Notes: generated from the sequence alone by a model not told the origin. Counted from the first letter of the stretch, positions 7,189 through 15,510 are shown. The stretch is 38,703 bases of DNA from Streptomyces sp. A012304 (GCF_026008495.1 NZ_BQUN01000112.1:234282-272984), one strand, 5' to 3'. Made by a program: numbers and translations.

Positions 7189-8532
7189 TCACGGTGCGCT
7201 GTCGTGCGCGGCGGTCAGGAGCGACTCCCAGTCGGGCAGCTTCACCACACTCCTGCCCAGCGACGCTCCGAGCGCCGCCTCCGCCCGCTCGATGGCACAC
7301 CACCCCGCCCACTCGACCGGCTCCGCTCCGGCGGCCCGCAGCAGCGTGAGCGGATCACCGGGCAGTTCCCGCCGTACGAGGGCGGGGGCGTCCTCCAGCA
7401 GGGACGTCACCGTCTCCTTCGCGCACGGCCGGTTGGTGCCGATCACACCGGTCGGGCCGCGTTTGATCCAGCCCGCCACGTACTCGCCCGGCGCGACCTC
7501 GCTCTCGCGCAGCACCCGCCCCGCCAGATGCGGCACCGTGCCCCGCTCGGCGTCGAACGGCAGGCCTTCCAGCGGCACCCCGCGATAGCCCACCGACCGC
7601 AGCACCAGCTGAGCCGCGACGTCCTCGTGGCGGCCGGTGCCCGTCACGCCGCCGTGCCCGTCCGGCGCGGTCCGTTCGAAGCGCACCGCGCCCACCCGGC
7701 CGCCGTCCGCCACCAGCTCGACCGGCCGCAGGAAGAACCGCAGCCGGATGCGGCGCCGCGCACCGCGGGGCGGCAGGGCCGCCCAGCCGCGCAGCACCTC
7801 GATGTTGCGGCGTTGCGGCGCCGGCAGCCCGGACGGATCGGCGTACGCCGGATCGAGCGCCAGCTCCGCCTCGTCGACGATCACATCGGTGTCCGGCAGG
7901 GTGCCCAGTTCGCGCAGCTCCTTGGTGGTGAAGCGGGCCTGGGAGGGGCCGCGCCGCCCCACCATGGAGATCTCGGTGACCTCGCTCGCGGTCAGCGCGG
8001 TCAGCGCCGCCTGCGGCATGTCGGTGGGGCTCAGCTCCGCCGCGCCGCGCGCGAGGATGCGGGTGACGTCCACCGCCACGTTGCCCACGCCGATCACCAC
8101 GGCCGAGCGGGCGCCGAAGAGGTAGCCGTCGGCCACGGCGTCCGGGTGGGCGCTGTACCAGGCTACGAACTCCGTCGCCGACCAGCTGCCCGGCAGCTCC
8201 TCACCCGGGATCCCCAGGTGTCGGTCGGCCGCGGCGCCCACGCAGTACACGACCGCGTGGTACAGCTCCCGCAGCCGCTCGACGGGCACCCCGCCCGCCC
8301 CCACGCGCACTCCGCCGAGGAACCGTACCCGCTCGTGCTCCAGGACCGTCCGCAGGTTCTGCTGGAGCGACTTGATCTTCTCGTGGTCCGGGGCGACGCC
8401 GTACCGCACCAGCCCGTACGGGCACGGCAGCCGGTCCAGGACGTCGACGAGGACCTCGGGGTCCTGCTGGACGATGCCCTGGGCGGTGTAGACCCCACTC
8501 GGCCCGGAGCCGACGACGGCGACACGCAGCAC
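7189..8532 (-). CDS. FprA-type ferredoxin-NADP+ reductase
   Basis: The GTG at 8532 gives VLRVAVVGSGPSG, putting the FAD-binding GxGxxG at its usual N-terminal place; GGGAAGGGG lies about 9 nt upstream. An in-frame start further upstream would add an unlikely 52-residue tail. Product 447 residues, normal for the adrenodoxin-reductase-like FprA family. Landmarks: CPYGLVRYGVAPDHEKIK, the NADP-binding VIGVGNVAVDVTRIL, the VGRRGPSQARFT segment, and the C-terminal FAD contact GWIKRGPTGVIGTNRPCAKET. It moves electrons between NADPH and ferredoxin, likely for cytochrome P450s or other ferredoxin users. No P450 or ferredoxin gene is nearby. Divergent from the next gene. Confidence 0.92.
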   Translation of the reverse strand: MLRVAVVGSGPSGVYTAQGIVQQDPEVLVDVLDRLPCPYGLVRYGVAPDHEKIKSLQQNLRTVLEHERVRFLGGVRVGAGGVPVERLRELYHAVVYCVGAAADRHLGIPGEELPGSWSATEFVAWYSAHPDAVADGYLFGARSAVVIGVGNVAVDVTRILARGAAELSPTDMPQAALTALTASEVTEISMVGRRGPSQARFTTKELRELGTLPDTDVIVDEAELALDPAYADPSGLPAPQRRNIEVLRGWAALPPRGARRRIRLRFFLRPVELVADGGRVGAVRFERTAPDGHGGVTGTGRHEDVAAQLVLRSVGYRGVPLEGLPFDAERGTVPHLAGRVLRESEVAPGEYVAGWIKRGPTGVIGTNRPCAKETVTSLLEDAPALVRRELPGDPLTLLRAAGAEPVEWAGWCAIERAEAALGASLGRSVVKLPDWESLLTAAHDSAP

Positions 8533-8675
8533 GGCCGAACCCCTTCCCCGCAGGTCGGAGCAGATCACTGGTGCTTCCAGCATCGCACCGCGGCCGCTGC
8601 GCTGACAGGGTGTGCGCGTCTTCGGCGTTGCGTGTCCCTTCGTATGGGATGTGATCATGCGGTTACGTTGCGTGT

Positions 8676-9209
8676 GTGCTAGAAGCATCGTTCCTTAATC
8701 TTTCCGACCGCCGGGCCGAGGACGGCACGGTGTCGGTGTGGCCCGCGTGGGAAGTGCGGGAGGACGGGGAGACCACCTCCTGGTTCACCGTGCGGCTGGC
8801 GTTCCCCGACGGGGCGCGGGTGGAGATGCTCGCCGTCGTCTCCGCGGGCTGTGTCTCCATCGAGGACGTCCGGGCCCAGCCGGCCCTGTCCCTCGTCGAC
8901 CTGGCGGTGCTGGCGGACTGGATCGAGGCGCCGCTGTTCGAGGCGTGCGGGCAGCCCGCCCCGTACGCCGACGACGAGGAACCGTGTGTCGGCGTGCCCG
9001 CCGGTGCGCGGCGTGCCCGTCCCGCCTGGCCGCGCGGCGCCGAGGGGCGGTGGCTGATCGCACAGGAGTACCGCGCCGCCCAGGAGGAGGGCGTCGACCC
9101 CGTCCTGGCGGTCATGTGCGCGACCGGCCACAGCCGCCGCAGGTCCCTGCGCCTGATCGCGCAGGCCCGTGACGCGGGACTGCTGACGCCGCGTCACGCA
9201 CGGCGCTGA
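8676..9209 (+). CDS. DUF6214-like hypothetical protein
   Basis: 177 residues from a GTG at 8676 that has no ribosome binding site, so the mRNA may be leaderless. The N-terminal half carries VWPAWEVREDGETTSWFTVR, FPDGARVEMLAVVSAG, VSIEDVRAQPALSLVDLAVL and ADWIEAPL. I associate this pattern with an uncharacterised Streptomyces family (DUF6214, from memory). The C-terminal 60 residues form a helical segment (EGRWLIAQEYRAAQEEGVDP, VMCATGHSRRRSLRLIAQAR) that looks like a small helix-turn-helix, as in proteins that sense repeats of a promoter. No membrane segment. Function unknown; a regulatory role is a guess from the C-terminal helix pair. Confidence 0.75.
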   Translation: MLEASFLNLSDRRAEDGTVSVWPAWEVREDGETTSWFTVRLAFPDGARVEMLAVVSAGCVSIEDVRAQPALSLVDLAVLADWIEAPLFEACGQPAPYADDEEPCVGVPAGARRARPAWPRGAEGRWLIAQEYRAAQEEGVDPVLAVMCATGHSRRRSLRLIAQARDAGLLTPRHARR

Positions 9210-9248
9210 CGTCAGAGCGCGCACCAAGACCCACATCTGCTGACGTCA
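9207..9248. repeat. Two TGACGTCA palindromes, 34 bp apart
   Basis: TGACGTCA occurs at 9207-9214, overlapping the stop codon of the DUF6214-like gene, and again at 9241-9248. Both sit between convergent genes. They could pair with each other in RNA as a weak terminator, or be protein-binding sites; neither is shown. Confidence 0.4.
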
Positions 9249-9271
9249 CGTCGAACACCGTCGCGGCGACT

Positions 9272-9916
9272 TCACAGCATCGACCGCATCCGGGTGATCT
9301 CCGCCGTCTGCTGGGCGACCACGTCGTCCGCCATCTCCTCGACGCGGATGTTGTTCCCCTGCGCCTTGATGTCCGCCGCCATGGTCAGGGCGCCCTCGTG
9401 ATGGGTGATCATCAGGGTCAGGAAGAGCTGGTCGAACGCCGCTCCGCGCGCCGCCCGCAGCTCCTTCATCTGCGCCTCGGTCGCCATGCCGGGCATCGCG
9501 GCGTGGTCGTGCGCCCCGCCCGCAGGGCTCTCGCTCTTGCCGTGCGCGGTCAGCCAGCCCTTCATGGCCTCGATCTCCGGCCCCTGCGCGGCCGCGATCC
9601 GGGCGGCGAGTGCCTCGACCTTCGCCGACTTCGCCTGCGCGGGAGCGAGTTCGGTCATCTCCAGTGCCTGGGTGTGGTGCTCGATCATCATGCGGACGAA
9701 GGAGACGTCGGCGGAGTTGGGGGTGTCGTCCTCGGCGCGCTGCGCGGCCGCGTCCTGTGCGGACAGGGTGCGGTTGTCCTCGCCCGGCTTGCCCGGCGCG
9801 ATCACCGAAGGACCGCTCGCCGCACCCGACTCGGTGTCCGACCCGGAGTCACAGCCCGCCACCGCGAGGACGAGCAACGAGGCGGCGACGGCGAGGGGCA
9901 CGCGGCGGAACGGCAC
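9272..9916 (-). CDS. DUF305 lipoprotein
   Basis: The GTG at 9916 follows AGGAGGTCGTT. The 214-residue product has a lipoprotein signal peptide ending in the lipobox LAVAGC (Cys22), so it should be anchored outside the membrane. The mature part holds both DUF305 hallmark His clusters, FVRMMIEHHTQALEMTELA (about 74-92) and LMITHHEGALTMAADI (about 170-190), with a His-rich middle (HDHAAMPGM). DUF305 proteins are ferritin-like helical bundles; some (CopM) bind copper, and the HH and Met/His pairs here would suit metal binding. That role is inferred. Divergent from the LVIVD-repeat gene across 208 bp. Confidence 0.9.
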   Translation of the reverse strand: MPFRRVPLAVAASLLVLAVAGCDSGSDTESGAASGPSVIAPGKPGEDNRTLSAQDAAAQRAEDDTPNSADVSFVRMMIEHHTQALEMTELAPAQAKSAKVEALAARIAAAQGPEIEAMKGWLTAHGKSESPAGGAHDHAAMPGMATEAQMKELRAARGAAFDQLFLTLMITHHEGALTMAADIKAQGNNIRVEEMADDVVAQQTAEITRMRSML

Positions 9917-10124
9917 AACGACCTCCTGGAACGGGCGAGTTGCATAGCGGTGCGGACCTGACGAAGAGTGAACGATTCAAGACCGTTCTGGCACGGTGTC
10001 CGTGTCCTACTGATCAAAAACCTTCATTACGAGTGCGTTGCCGACTATTGATCTGTGCATGATGAAGACGATACTTCGGAGGACCGTGAACCGTTCCTCG
10101 TGAACGGCAACAAGGGAGGATGCA
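9917..10124. promoter_or_regulatory. Divergent promoter region, DUF305 / LVIVD
   Basis: This 208-bp gap is notably A/T-rich for the window, especially 9965-10075, and must hold promoters for both genes. Near the LVIVD start, GTGAACCGTT and GTGAACGGCA form a direct repeat (about 10085-10108). No confident -35/-10 pair was assigned. Confidence 0.4.
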
Positions 10125-11627
10125 GTGACCCTGTTGAACGATCCCCGAACGCGGCGCAGACGGCTGGGAGTTGCCACGGCCTGTGCCGGGCTGCTGGCCG
10201 CGCTCCTCACGGCGGCCCCGGCGGCCGCGACCCCCGACCCGGGGGACGGTCCCGCCGTGGAACGGGAGGTGTCCCAGGACGCGCGCGCCGAGGCGGCCGA
10301 GGCCATCGCCGAGGGCGAGATACCCGGCAAGGACGAGATCGTCCACTCCGCCAACATCGAGCACGTCGTGAACGTCCCCAAGGACGTCCTGCCCGGCACC
10401 AACTCGGACCTGGCCTTCCAGGGCAAGTACGCCTTCGCCGGCAACTACGACGGCTTCCGCATTTTCGACATCAGCGACCCGAAGTCCCCGAAGACCGTCT
10501 CGCAGGTCCTGTGCCCGGGCTCGCAGAACGACATCTCCGTCTCCGGCAACCTGCTCTTCCTGTCCACCGACTCCTCGCGCAGCGACAGCAGCTGCAACAG
10601 CACCACGCAGCCCGCGACCGAGAAGTCCTCCTGGGAGGGCATGAAGGTCTTCGACATCAGCGACAAGGCGAACCCGAAGTACGTCGCCGCCGTCGAGACC
10701 GCCTGCGGCTCGCACACCCACACGCTGGTGCCCGAGCGCCGCAACGTCTACATCTACGTCTCCTCCTACTCGCCCAACGCGGCCTACCCCGACTGCCAGC
10801 CCCCGCACGACGGCATCTCGGTCATCAAGGTCCCGCGCTACGCCCCGGAGAAGGCGGCGGTCGTCGGCTTCCCCGTCCTCTTCCCCGGTGAGGGCCCGGA
10901 CGGCGGCGGCAACCCGGGCGGCCCCACCAACCCGGGTGTCTCCAAGACGACCGGCTGCCACGACATCACGGTGCTCCCGGAGAAGGACCTCGCCGCCGGT
11001 GCCTGCATGGGCGACGGCATCCTGTTCTCCATCAAGGACCCGGAGAACCCGAAGGTCATCGACCGTGTCCAGGACAACGTCAACTTCGCGTTCTGGCACT
11101 CGGCGACCTTCAACCTGAAGGCGAACAAGGTCGTCTTCACCGACGAGCTGGGCGGCGGAGGCGCGGCCACCTGCACCGCGGAGATCGGCCCCAACCGGGG
11201 CGCCGACGGCGTCTACGACATCGTCGGCAAGGGCGACAAGCGCAAGCTCGTCTTCCGCAGCTACTTCAAGATCGACCGCCACCAGGGGCCCACGGAGGTC
11301 TGCGTGGCCCACAACGGCTCGCTGATCCCGGTCAAGGGCAAGGACCTGATGGTCCAGGCCTGGTACCAGGGCGGTGTCTCCGTCTGGGACTTCACCGACT
11401 CCGCGCACCCCAAGGAGATCGCCTACTTCGAGCGCGGCCCGGTCAACACCGAGCGGCTCACCACGGCCGGCTCCTGGTCGGCGTACTACTACAACGGCTA
11501 CATCTACTCGAACGACATCGCCAAGGGCCTCGACGTGCTGAAGCTGCACGACCGGCGCACGCAACCGGCGGAGCGCGTCCGGCTGCGTGAGCTGAACGTC
11601 CAGACCCAGCCGGACTACTTCGACTGA
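10125..11627 (+). CDS. Secreted LVIVD-repeat beta-propeller protein
   Basis: The GTG at 10125 follows AGGGAGGATGCA. The 500-residue product has a twin-arginine-like N-terminus (RTRRRRLGVATACAGLLAAL) with cleavage near AAA (about 36). The mature part has blade-like repeats of the LVIVD type: YAFAGNYDGFRIFDISDPKS, GMKVFDISDKANPKYVAAVE, GISVIKVPRY, GILFSIKDPENPKVIDRVQ and GGVSVWDFTDSAHPKEIAYF. They suggest a six- or seven-bladed propeller. Conserved His and Cys sites (CGSHTHTLVP, GCHDITV, FWHSATF, CVAHNGSLIPV) could be catalytic or metal-binding, but no enzyme class is evident. Its last 13 bp overlap the convergent TetR gene. Confidence 0.88.
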   Translation: MTLLNDPRTRRRRLGVATACAGLLAALLTAAPAAATPDPGDGPAVEREVSQDARAEAAEAIAEGEIPGKDEIVHSANIEHVVNVPKDVLPGTNSDLAFQGKYAFAGNYDGFRIFDISDPKSPKTVSQVLCPGSQNDISVSGNLLFLSTDSSRSDSSCNSTTQPATEKSSWEGMKVFDISDKANPKYVAAVETACGSHTHTLVPERRNVYIYVSSYSPNAAYPDCQPPHDGISVIKVPRYAPEKAAVVGFPVLFPGEGPDGGGNPGGPTNPGVSKTTGCHDITVLPEKDLAAGACMGDGILFSIKDPENPKVIDRVQDNVNFAFWHSATFNLKANKVVFTDELGGGGAATCTAEIGPNRGADGVYDIVGKGDKRKLVFRSYFKIDRHQGPTEVCVAHNGSLIPVKGKDLMVQAWYQGGVSVWDFTDSAHPKEIAYFERGPVNTERLTTAGSWSAYYYNGYIYSNDIAKGLDVLKLHDRRTQPAERVRLRELNVQTQPDYFD

Positions 11628-12289
11628 GTCCCGCCGGACCCTCCCGTCGCGAAGAAACGCGACAGGTCCGTCTCACAGGTCCCGCCGGGCGCCCCGGCGT
11701 CCGGCGGGACCCCCTGCTCCCAGTCGAGCCGGTAGCGCGCGAACAGCTCGGCGCGCATGGAGGCGACCGGCATGCCCGCGTTCGGCAGGACGATCGCGTA
11801 GACCGCGCCCATCAGCAGTGAGCGCAGCATCGGGTAGTCGGTGTCGGCGTCCCGCGACCCGTGCCGCACCACCGTGTCCCGCAGCAGCTCGGCCAGCCGC
11901 CGCTGCTCCGGACACGGCACGAAACCCTCCGCCTGGAGCAGCCCGGCCATGTGCTGGCGCATCAGCACCGTACGGTCGCGGGCCAGCCCCAGGATCGCGT
12001 CGATGGCCCGGGCCATCCGCTCCCCGCCGTCCTCGGTGCGCGGCTCCCGCTCCAGCGCCTCCTCCAGCGTGCGGTGCATCAGCCGGTGCACCGCCGACTG
12101 CACCAGCTGGCGCTTGCCCGGGAAGTAGTACGACACCAGGCCGCGCGCCGAGCCCGCCCGGTCCGCGATGTCGCCGAGTGTCGTCGCCTCGTAGCCGCGC
12201 TCGCCGACCAGTTCGAGAGCCGCCTGCAGGAGCCGCTCCCGGGAACGCCGCCGCAATTCTTCATTGACCGAGGCGCTGCGCGGGGACAT
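11615..12289 (-). CDS. TetR-family regulator
   Basis: 224 residues. The helix-turn-helix lies at about 36-60 (TTLGDIADRAGSARGLVSYY then FPGKRQL), with the usual preceding helix RERLLQAALELVGERGYEAT. The C-terminal ligand domain is helical, with no recognisable ligand. AGGAG precedes the ATG by 8 nt. A 21-bp palindrome just upstream overlaps its predicted -10, so it is probably autoregulated. Its 3' end overlaps the convergent LVIVD gene by 13 bp. The target gene beyond itself is not obvious: the neighbours upstream are transcribed the same way, but are separated by a hairpin and 200 bp. Confidence 0.9.
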   Translation of the reverse strand: MSPRSASVNEELRRRSRERLLQAALELVGERGYEATTLGDIADRAGSARGLVSYYFPGKRQLVQSAVHRLMHRTLEEALEREPRTEDGGERMARAIDAILGLARDRTVLMRQHMAGLLQAEGFVPCPEQRRLAELLRDTVVRHGSRDADTDYPMLRSLLMGAVYAIVLPNAGMPVASMRAELFARYRLDWEQGVPPDAGAPGGTCETDLSRFFATGGSGGTQSK

Positions 12290-12303
12290 GCTGGAACTCC
12301 TGC

Positions 12304-12324
12304 GTTGACTGGCTGCCAGCCAAC
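12304..12324. promoter_or_regulatory. Palindromic operator of the TetR gene
   Basis: Arms GTTGACTGGC and GCCAGCCAAC surround one central T, 9 of 10 pairs matching. On the leftward strand TATAGT (12323-12328) makes a good -10, so the palindrome would cover the start point of the TetR gene, 15-35 nt before its ATG. This is the classic arrangement for autorepression. Confidence 0.7.
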
Positions 12325-12374
12325 TATACTCAACGCATCCCGGCCGCCTCCGGACGGAGGTGCTCCGGGCTGCC

Positions 12375-12413
12375 GCCCGCTCTGGGCGACGCGGGGGATC
12401 GTCCAGAGTGGGC
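12375..12413. terminator. Hairpin after the HAD hydrolase gene
   Basis: GCCCGCTCTGGGCGA (12375-12389) and TCGTCCAGAGTGGGC (12399-12413) form a 15-bp stem around a 9-nt G-rich loop. Two positions are G/U wobbles in + strand RNA and A/C mismatches in the leftward RNA. It lies about 90 bp past the end of the leftward HAD gene and before the TetR promoter. Confidence 0.55.
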
Positions 12414-12503
12414 GCGCTTTCCCCCTGATGGTGGCCTCAGGCGCCTTTCGCGCGGGTGGCCGTGCGCGTCGGCCGGCCTCCGGCATCGGCCTCCAGGGCG
12501 GGC

Positions 12504-13196
12504 TCAGCCCACCAGATCCAGCACCGGGCGCAGACCGTCCGGCCGCTGCGCGGCCGGCAGATGGTCGACGAAATGCACCGCGCAGCCCAGCGCCGCCGCC
12601 CCGCCGTCCGCCCGCCGGTCGTCGCCCACCATCAGCGTCCCGGCCGGATCGGCACCGAGCGCCTCGCACGCCGTGCTGAACAGCCGCACGTCCGGCTTCT
12701 GCACACCGTGCTCGAACGACAGCGCGTAGGTGTCGACGAACGCGTCCAGGCCATGCGCACGGAACACCGGCCGCAGATCCCACCCGATGTTGCTCACCAC
12801 CCCCACCCGCACGTCCCGCTCCCGCAGCGCGCTCAGCACCGCCCCGGCGTCCGGGTACGGCGCCCAGGCGGCCGGCGTCATGTGCCGGTCGTACAGCGCG
12901 TCGTGCAGGGCCGGATCGGGCAGCCTCACCTGACGGGAGAGCCCGGTGTAGGCGGCCCGGTGCAGCTCGGCGCTCTTGTCCCGCACCCACCACAGACCGG
13001 CCACCTCCTCGGGCATCCGCACGGGCGCGGCCCCGCCCGGCAGCGCCCCGGCCGACTCCAGCGCCCGGGCCGTCCGCACCAGCTCCTCCTCGGACAGCGC
13101 GATGCCGGCCGTGTCGAGCACCGCGCGCAGCCAGGACTCGGCCGGCTCGACGCGGAAGAGGGTCCCGGAGAAGTCGAACAGCACGGCGGCGGTCAT
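12504..13196 (-). CDS. HAD-superfamily hydrolase
   Basis: 230 residues from the ATG at 13196, placing motif I (VLFDFSGTLF, Asp8) at the N-terminus. Later motifs are VGVVSNIGW (motif II), QKPDVRLF (motif III Lys) and TLMVGDDRRADGGAA (motif IV), with an alpha-helical cap between (subfamily IA). The second Asp of the usual DxDxT is Ser here, which is seen in dehalogenase-like and other non-classical members; phosphatase activity is therefore uncertain. It starts 10 bp after the stop of the zinc-ribbon gene, so the two are probably cotranscribed. Its own ribosome binding site is weak, consistent with coupling. Confidence 0.85.
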   Translation of the reverse strand: MTAAVLFDFSGTLFRVEPAESWLRAVLDTAGIALSEEELVRTARALESAGALPGGAAPVRMPEEVAGLWWVRDKSAELHRAAYTGLSRQVRLPDPALHDALYDRHMTPAAWAPYPDAGAVLSALRERDVRVGVVSNIGWDLRPVFRAHGLDAFVDTYALSFEHGVQKPDVRLFSTACEALGADPAGTLMVGDDRRADGGAAALGCAVHFVDHLPAAQRPDGLRPVLDLVG

Positions 13197-13206
13197 GCGG
13201 TCGATG

Positions 13207-13722
13207 CTACGGATCCGGTACGTCCACGTTCCAGGAACGCGGCAGGTCGCCGTCACAGAACACACAGACGAAGACGCCCTCGCGGACCACGTTGTTCTCC
13301 CGGCAGCGCGGGCAGCGGCGGAAGAGCAGCGCGTGCGTGAAGCCCCCGGGATGCCCGATGCCGGCCCGCTCCAGGGCGGCGGCGACCGCCGGCCAGCAGT
13401 CCGGGTCGGGGCAGTAGCCGGTGGACTGGTTGCTGACCTCGTCCACCTGCCGGCCGTCGGGTGTGCGCAGGAACCCGATCTCGCCCGCGGCGAGCACGGC
13501 ACCGCCGCCCGCACAGGCGACGTGCTCGCTGCGCCGGGGCGCGAGCCGCAGCAGACCGTCCGGGGCGACGACGAAGGTGTACGTCTCCTTGGCCCCCTGC
13601 TCGGCCGCCCAGGCATCGAGGTCCGCCGCGCGGCGGATCACCGTGCCGCCGGTTCCCGGCACGACCGCCCGGCGCAGTTCCTCCGGGCCGACATAGCGGT
13701 ACAGCCGTCCTGTGGGGGACAT
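13207..13722 (-). CDS. Hypothetical protein with zinc ribbon
   Basis: The ATG at 13722 (MSPTGRLYRYVGPEELRRAV) is preceded by AGGAG 10 nt upstream. An in-frame ATG at 13854 would add 44 basic residues encoded by a purine-rich repeat and would run into the PAP2 gene's end, so it is less likely. Product 171 residues. Near the C-terminus a Cys4 knuckle pair (CPRC ... CVFC) forms a probable zinc ribbon; further Cys/Asp positions lie in GYCPDPDCWPAV. No catalytic motif or known domain recognised. Upstream partner of the HAD gene. Confidence 0.8.
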   Translation of the reverse strand: MSPTGRLYRYVGPEELRRAVVPGTGGTVIRRAADLDAWAAEQGAKETYTFVVAPDGLLRLAPRRSEHVACAGGGAVLAAGEIGFLRTPDGRQVDEVSNQSTGYCPDPDCWPAVAAALERAGIGHPGGFTHALLFRRCPRCRENNVVREGVFVCVFCDGDLPRSWNVDVPDP

Positions 13723-13739
13723 CGCCCGCGGACTCCTGC

Positions 13740-13808
13740 CTCTTCGGTTCTCTCCTGCTCTCTTTGGCTCTCTTGACTCTCTGCGGTTCTCTGCGGTTCT
13801 CTGCGGCG
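13740..13808 (-). repeat. Purine-rich about 10-bp repeats in a leader
   Basis: Read leftward, GAACCGCAGA occurs twice exactly (13788-13807) and is followed by decayed versions (GAGTCAAGAG, GCCAAAGAGA, GAACCGAAGA) down to 13740. All lie directly before the zinc-ribbon gene. The strand carrying the mRNA is almost free of pyrimidine pairing partners, so it may form an unstructured, ribosome-accessible leader. Confidence 0.55.
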
Positions 13809-13834
13809 CAACGGCCGGTGCCGTGCTCAGTGGC

Positions 13835-14506
13835 TCACGGCCGCCATCGCGCATGTGCCGCGATCGCCAGGGCGACGACCGTCGCGCCCAGGAGCCAGCC
13901 GCCGAGGACGTCCGTCGGCCAGTGGACGCCGAGCCAGACCCGGGTCAGGCCCACGCCGGCCACGGAGACCGCCACGAACGTCACCGCCGTACGCCACAGG
14001 GCCGGGCCGACGCCGTGGCGGTGCAGGAGCCACAGCAGGAGGCCGAGGACCACCGTGGCCGTGAGGGCGTGGCCGGAGGGGAACGCCGCGTAGTGCGCGG
14101 AGTCGACCGGGTCGGGCCAGGCGGGGCGTTCGCGGCCGATCGCCGCCTTCATGCCCTGCTGGAGGGCGGTCCCCACCGCCGACGCGGTGACCAGCCACAC
14201 CGCCGTCCACCAGGCCGAGCGCCGCCACACCAGCCATACCGCGACCGCCGCGCACAGCAGGCGCATGGTCAGCGGATCCCAGACCCAGTCCGTGAGGACC
14301 CGGCAGATCTGGGTGACATCGGGGTCGGCGACCGCCCAGCGGTGCGTGGTGCGTGAGATGTCGCCGTCGACGGAGATCAGGGGGTGCCATTCGGCCGCGA
14401 CCAGGGCCAGCAGGAGCAGCGAGACCACTCCCAGGGCCAGGGCGGCACGGACGGCCGTGCGGTGGGGGGACCGGGTGGGCGGGGAGTCGACGGACCGGGT
14501 GTGCAT
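13835..14506 (-). CDS. PAP2-family membrane phosphatase
   Basis: 223 residues with about five to six hydrophobic segments. All three phosphatase motifs are present: KAAIGRERP (Lys120, Arg127, Pro128), FPSGHA (PSGH at 143-146) and TRVWLGVHWPTDV (Arg189, His195, Asp199). Family members remove phosphate from lipid phosphates such as phosphatidate or undecaprenyl diphosphate on the outer membrane face. GAGG precedes the ATG. It lies 68 bp after the M56 gene on the same strand and may share its transcript. Confidence 0.92.
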   Translation of the reverse strand: MHTRSVDSPPTRSPHRTAVRAALALGVVSLLLLALVAAEWHPLISVDGDISRTTHRWAVADPDVTQICRVLTDWVWDPLTMRLLCAAVAVWLVWRRSAWWTAVWLVTASAVGTALQQGMKAAIGRERPAWPDPVDSAHYAAFPSGHALTATVVLGLLLWLLHRHGVGPALWRTAVTFVAVSVAGVGLTRVWLGVHWPTDVLGGWLLGATVVALAIAAHARWRP

Positions 14507-14574
14507 GGTGTGATCCTCGCCGAACCCCGGGGTGCGAGGCCAACCCGGGGGCGGCTTTCGGACCCGGGGCCGGC

Positions 14575-15510
14575 TCAGCCGAGCGCCCGCAGCCCGGGTA
14601 CCAGGGTCACCAGCACCGGGATCACCGGCACGAGCGAGGCCGCGGCGGTCAGCCGGAGCCTGCGGGCCGCCGTGAGCCGGTCCGGGGGCGTCAGCAGCCG
14701 GTGCACGCGCTGCGGGACATGGGCGTGCGGGGTGGGGGAGGGGCCGAAGACGCCCCGGTCCTCATTGAGTTCGACCAGGGCCAGCGCGGTGGTCAGCCGG
14801 CCGAAGCGGCGGGAGGCCATGTCGTCGGCGGCGAGCTCCACCAGCCGGTGCATCTCGTCGCGGAACGCCGCGAACACCGGGACCTGCGGGAACCCGGTGG
14901 CCAGCGCGGTCGAGCAGTGCAGCAGCCAGTGGTGCCGCGCCCGGGCGTGTCCCTGCTCGTGCGCGAGGACCGCGTCGAGCTGGCGCCCTTTCAGGCGCCG
15001 CAACGCGGCCGTGGTGACCACCAGTCGGGGCACCCCGCCGGCCAGCCACCAGGCGTCGGGCCGCTCGCCCTCCAGCACCACGAGCCGTCCGCTCGTGGGC
15101 TCCTCACCGGGCAACAGCGGTGCCTGCGAGCGCAGTTCCGCCCGGCGCTGCCGCAGCCGGGTCCGGGCGCGGGCGACCTCCCGCACCAGCATCGCCCCGC
15201 TCCACAGCCCGGCGCACGCGAGCGTCACCGCCGTCGCCGCCGCCCACGGGCCGGTCGCGCCCAGCGCGTAGGCCTCGACGACAGCGCGCGGCGCCGGCGC
15301 GAAGACATGCCCGCGCACCGCCTGCCAGGCCGCCGCCGCGCTGAGCGTCATCGACAGCGCGCAGCACAGCAGGACCGCCGCCACCACGCACTGCCACACC
15401 CACAGCGCGACCACCGGTTCACGGTCCGGCCAGTCGGCCCGGGCGAGCAGCCGGGGGGCGACGACGGCGGTCAGGGCACCGAGCAGCAACAGCACCGCGG
15501 GGACCATCAT
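14575..15510 (-). CDS. M56-family (BlaR1/MecR1-like) membrane metallopeptidase
   Basis: Start chosen at the first ATG of MMVPAVLLLLGALTAVVAPR (15510), the beginning of the first membrane segment. Product 311 residues with membrane helices near 3-20, 35-60, 88-108 and at the C-terminus. The zinc motif is HEQGH (184-188) in LDAVLAHEQGHARARHHW, with a third-ligand Glu in LVELAADDMASRR (about 225). There is no extracellular penicillin sensor. In Streptomyces these genes usually sit beside a BlaI/CopY-family repressor, which this peptidase would be expected to inactivate; none is present here. Upstream is a DUF5134 gene. Confidence 0.88.
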   Translation of the reverse strand: MMVPAVLLLLGALTAVVAPRLLARADWPDREPVVALWVWQCVVAAVLLCCALSMTLSAAAAWQAVRGHVFAPAPRAVVEAYALGATGPWAAATAVTLACAGLWSGAMLVREVARARTRLRQRRAELRSQAPLLPGEEPTSGRLVVLEGERPDAWWLAGGVPRLVVTTAALRRLKGRQLDAVLAHEQGHARARHHWLLHCSTALATGFPQVPVFAAFRDEMHRLVELAADDMASRRFGRLTTALALVELNEDRGVFGPSPTPHAHVPQRVHRLLTPPDRLTAARRLRLTAAASLVPVIPVLVTLVPGLRALG

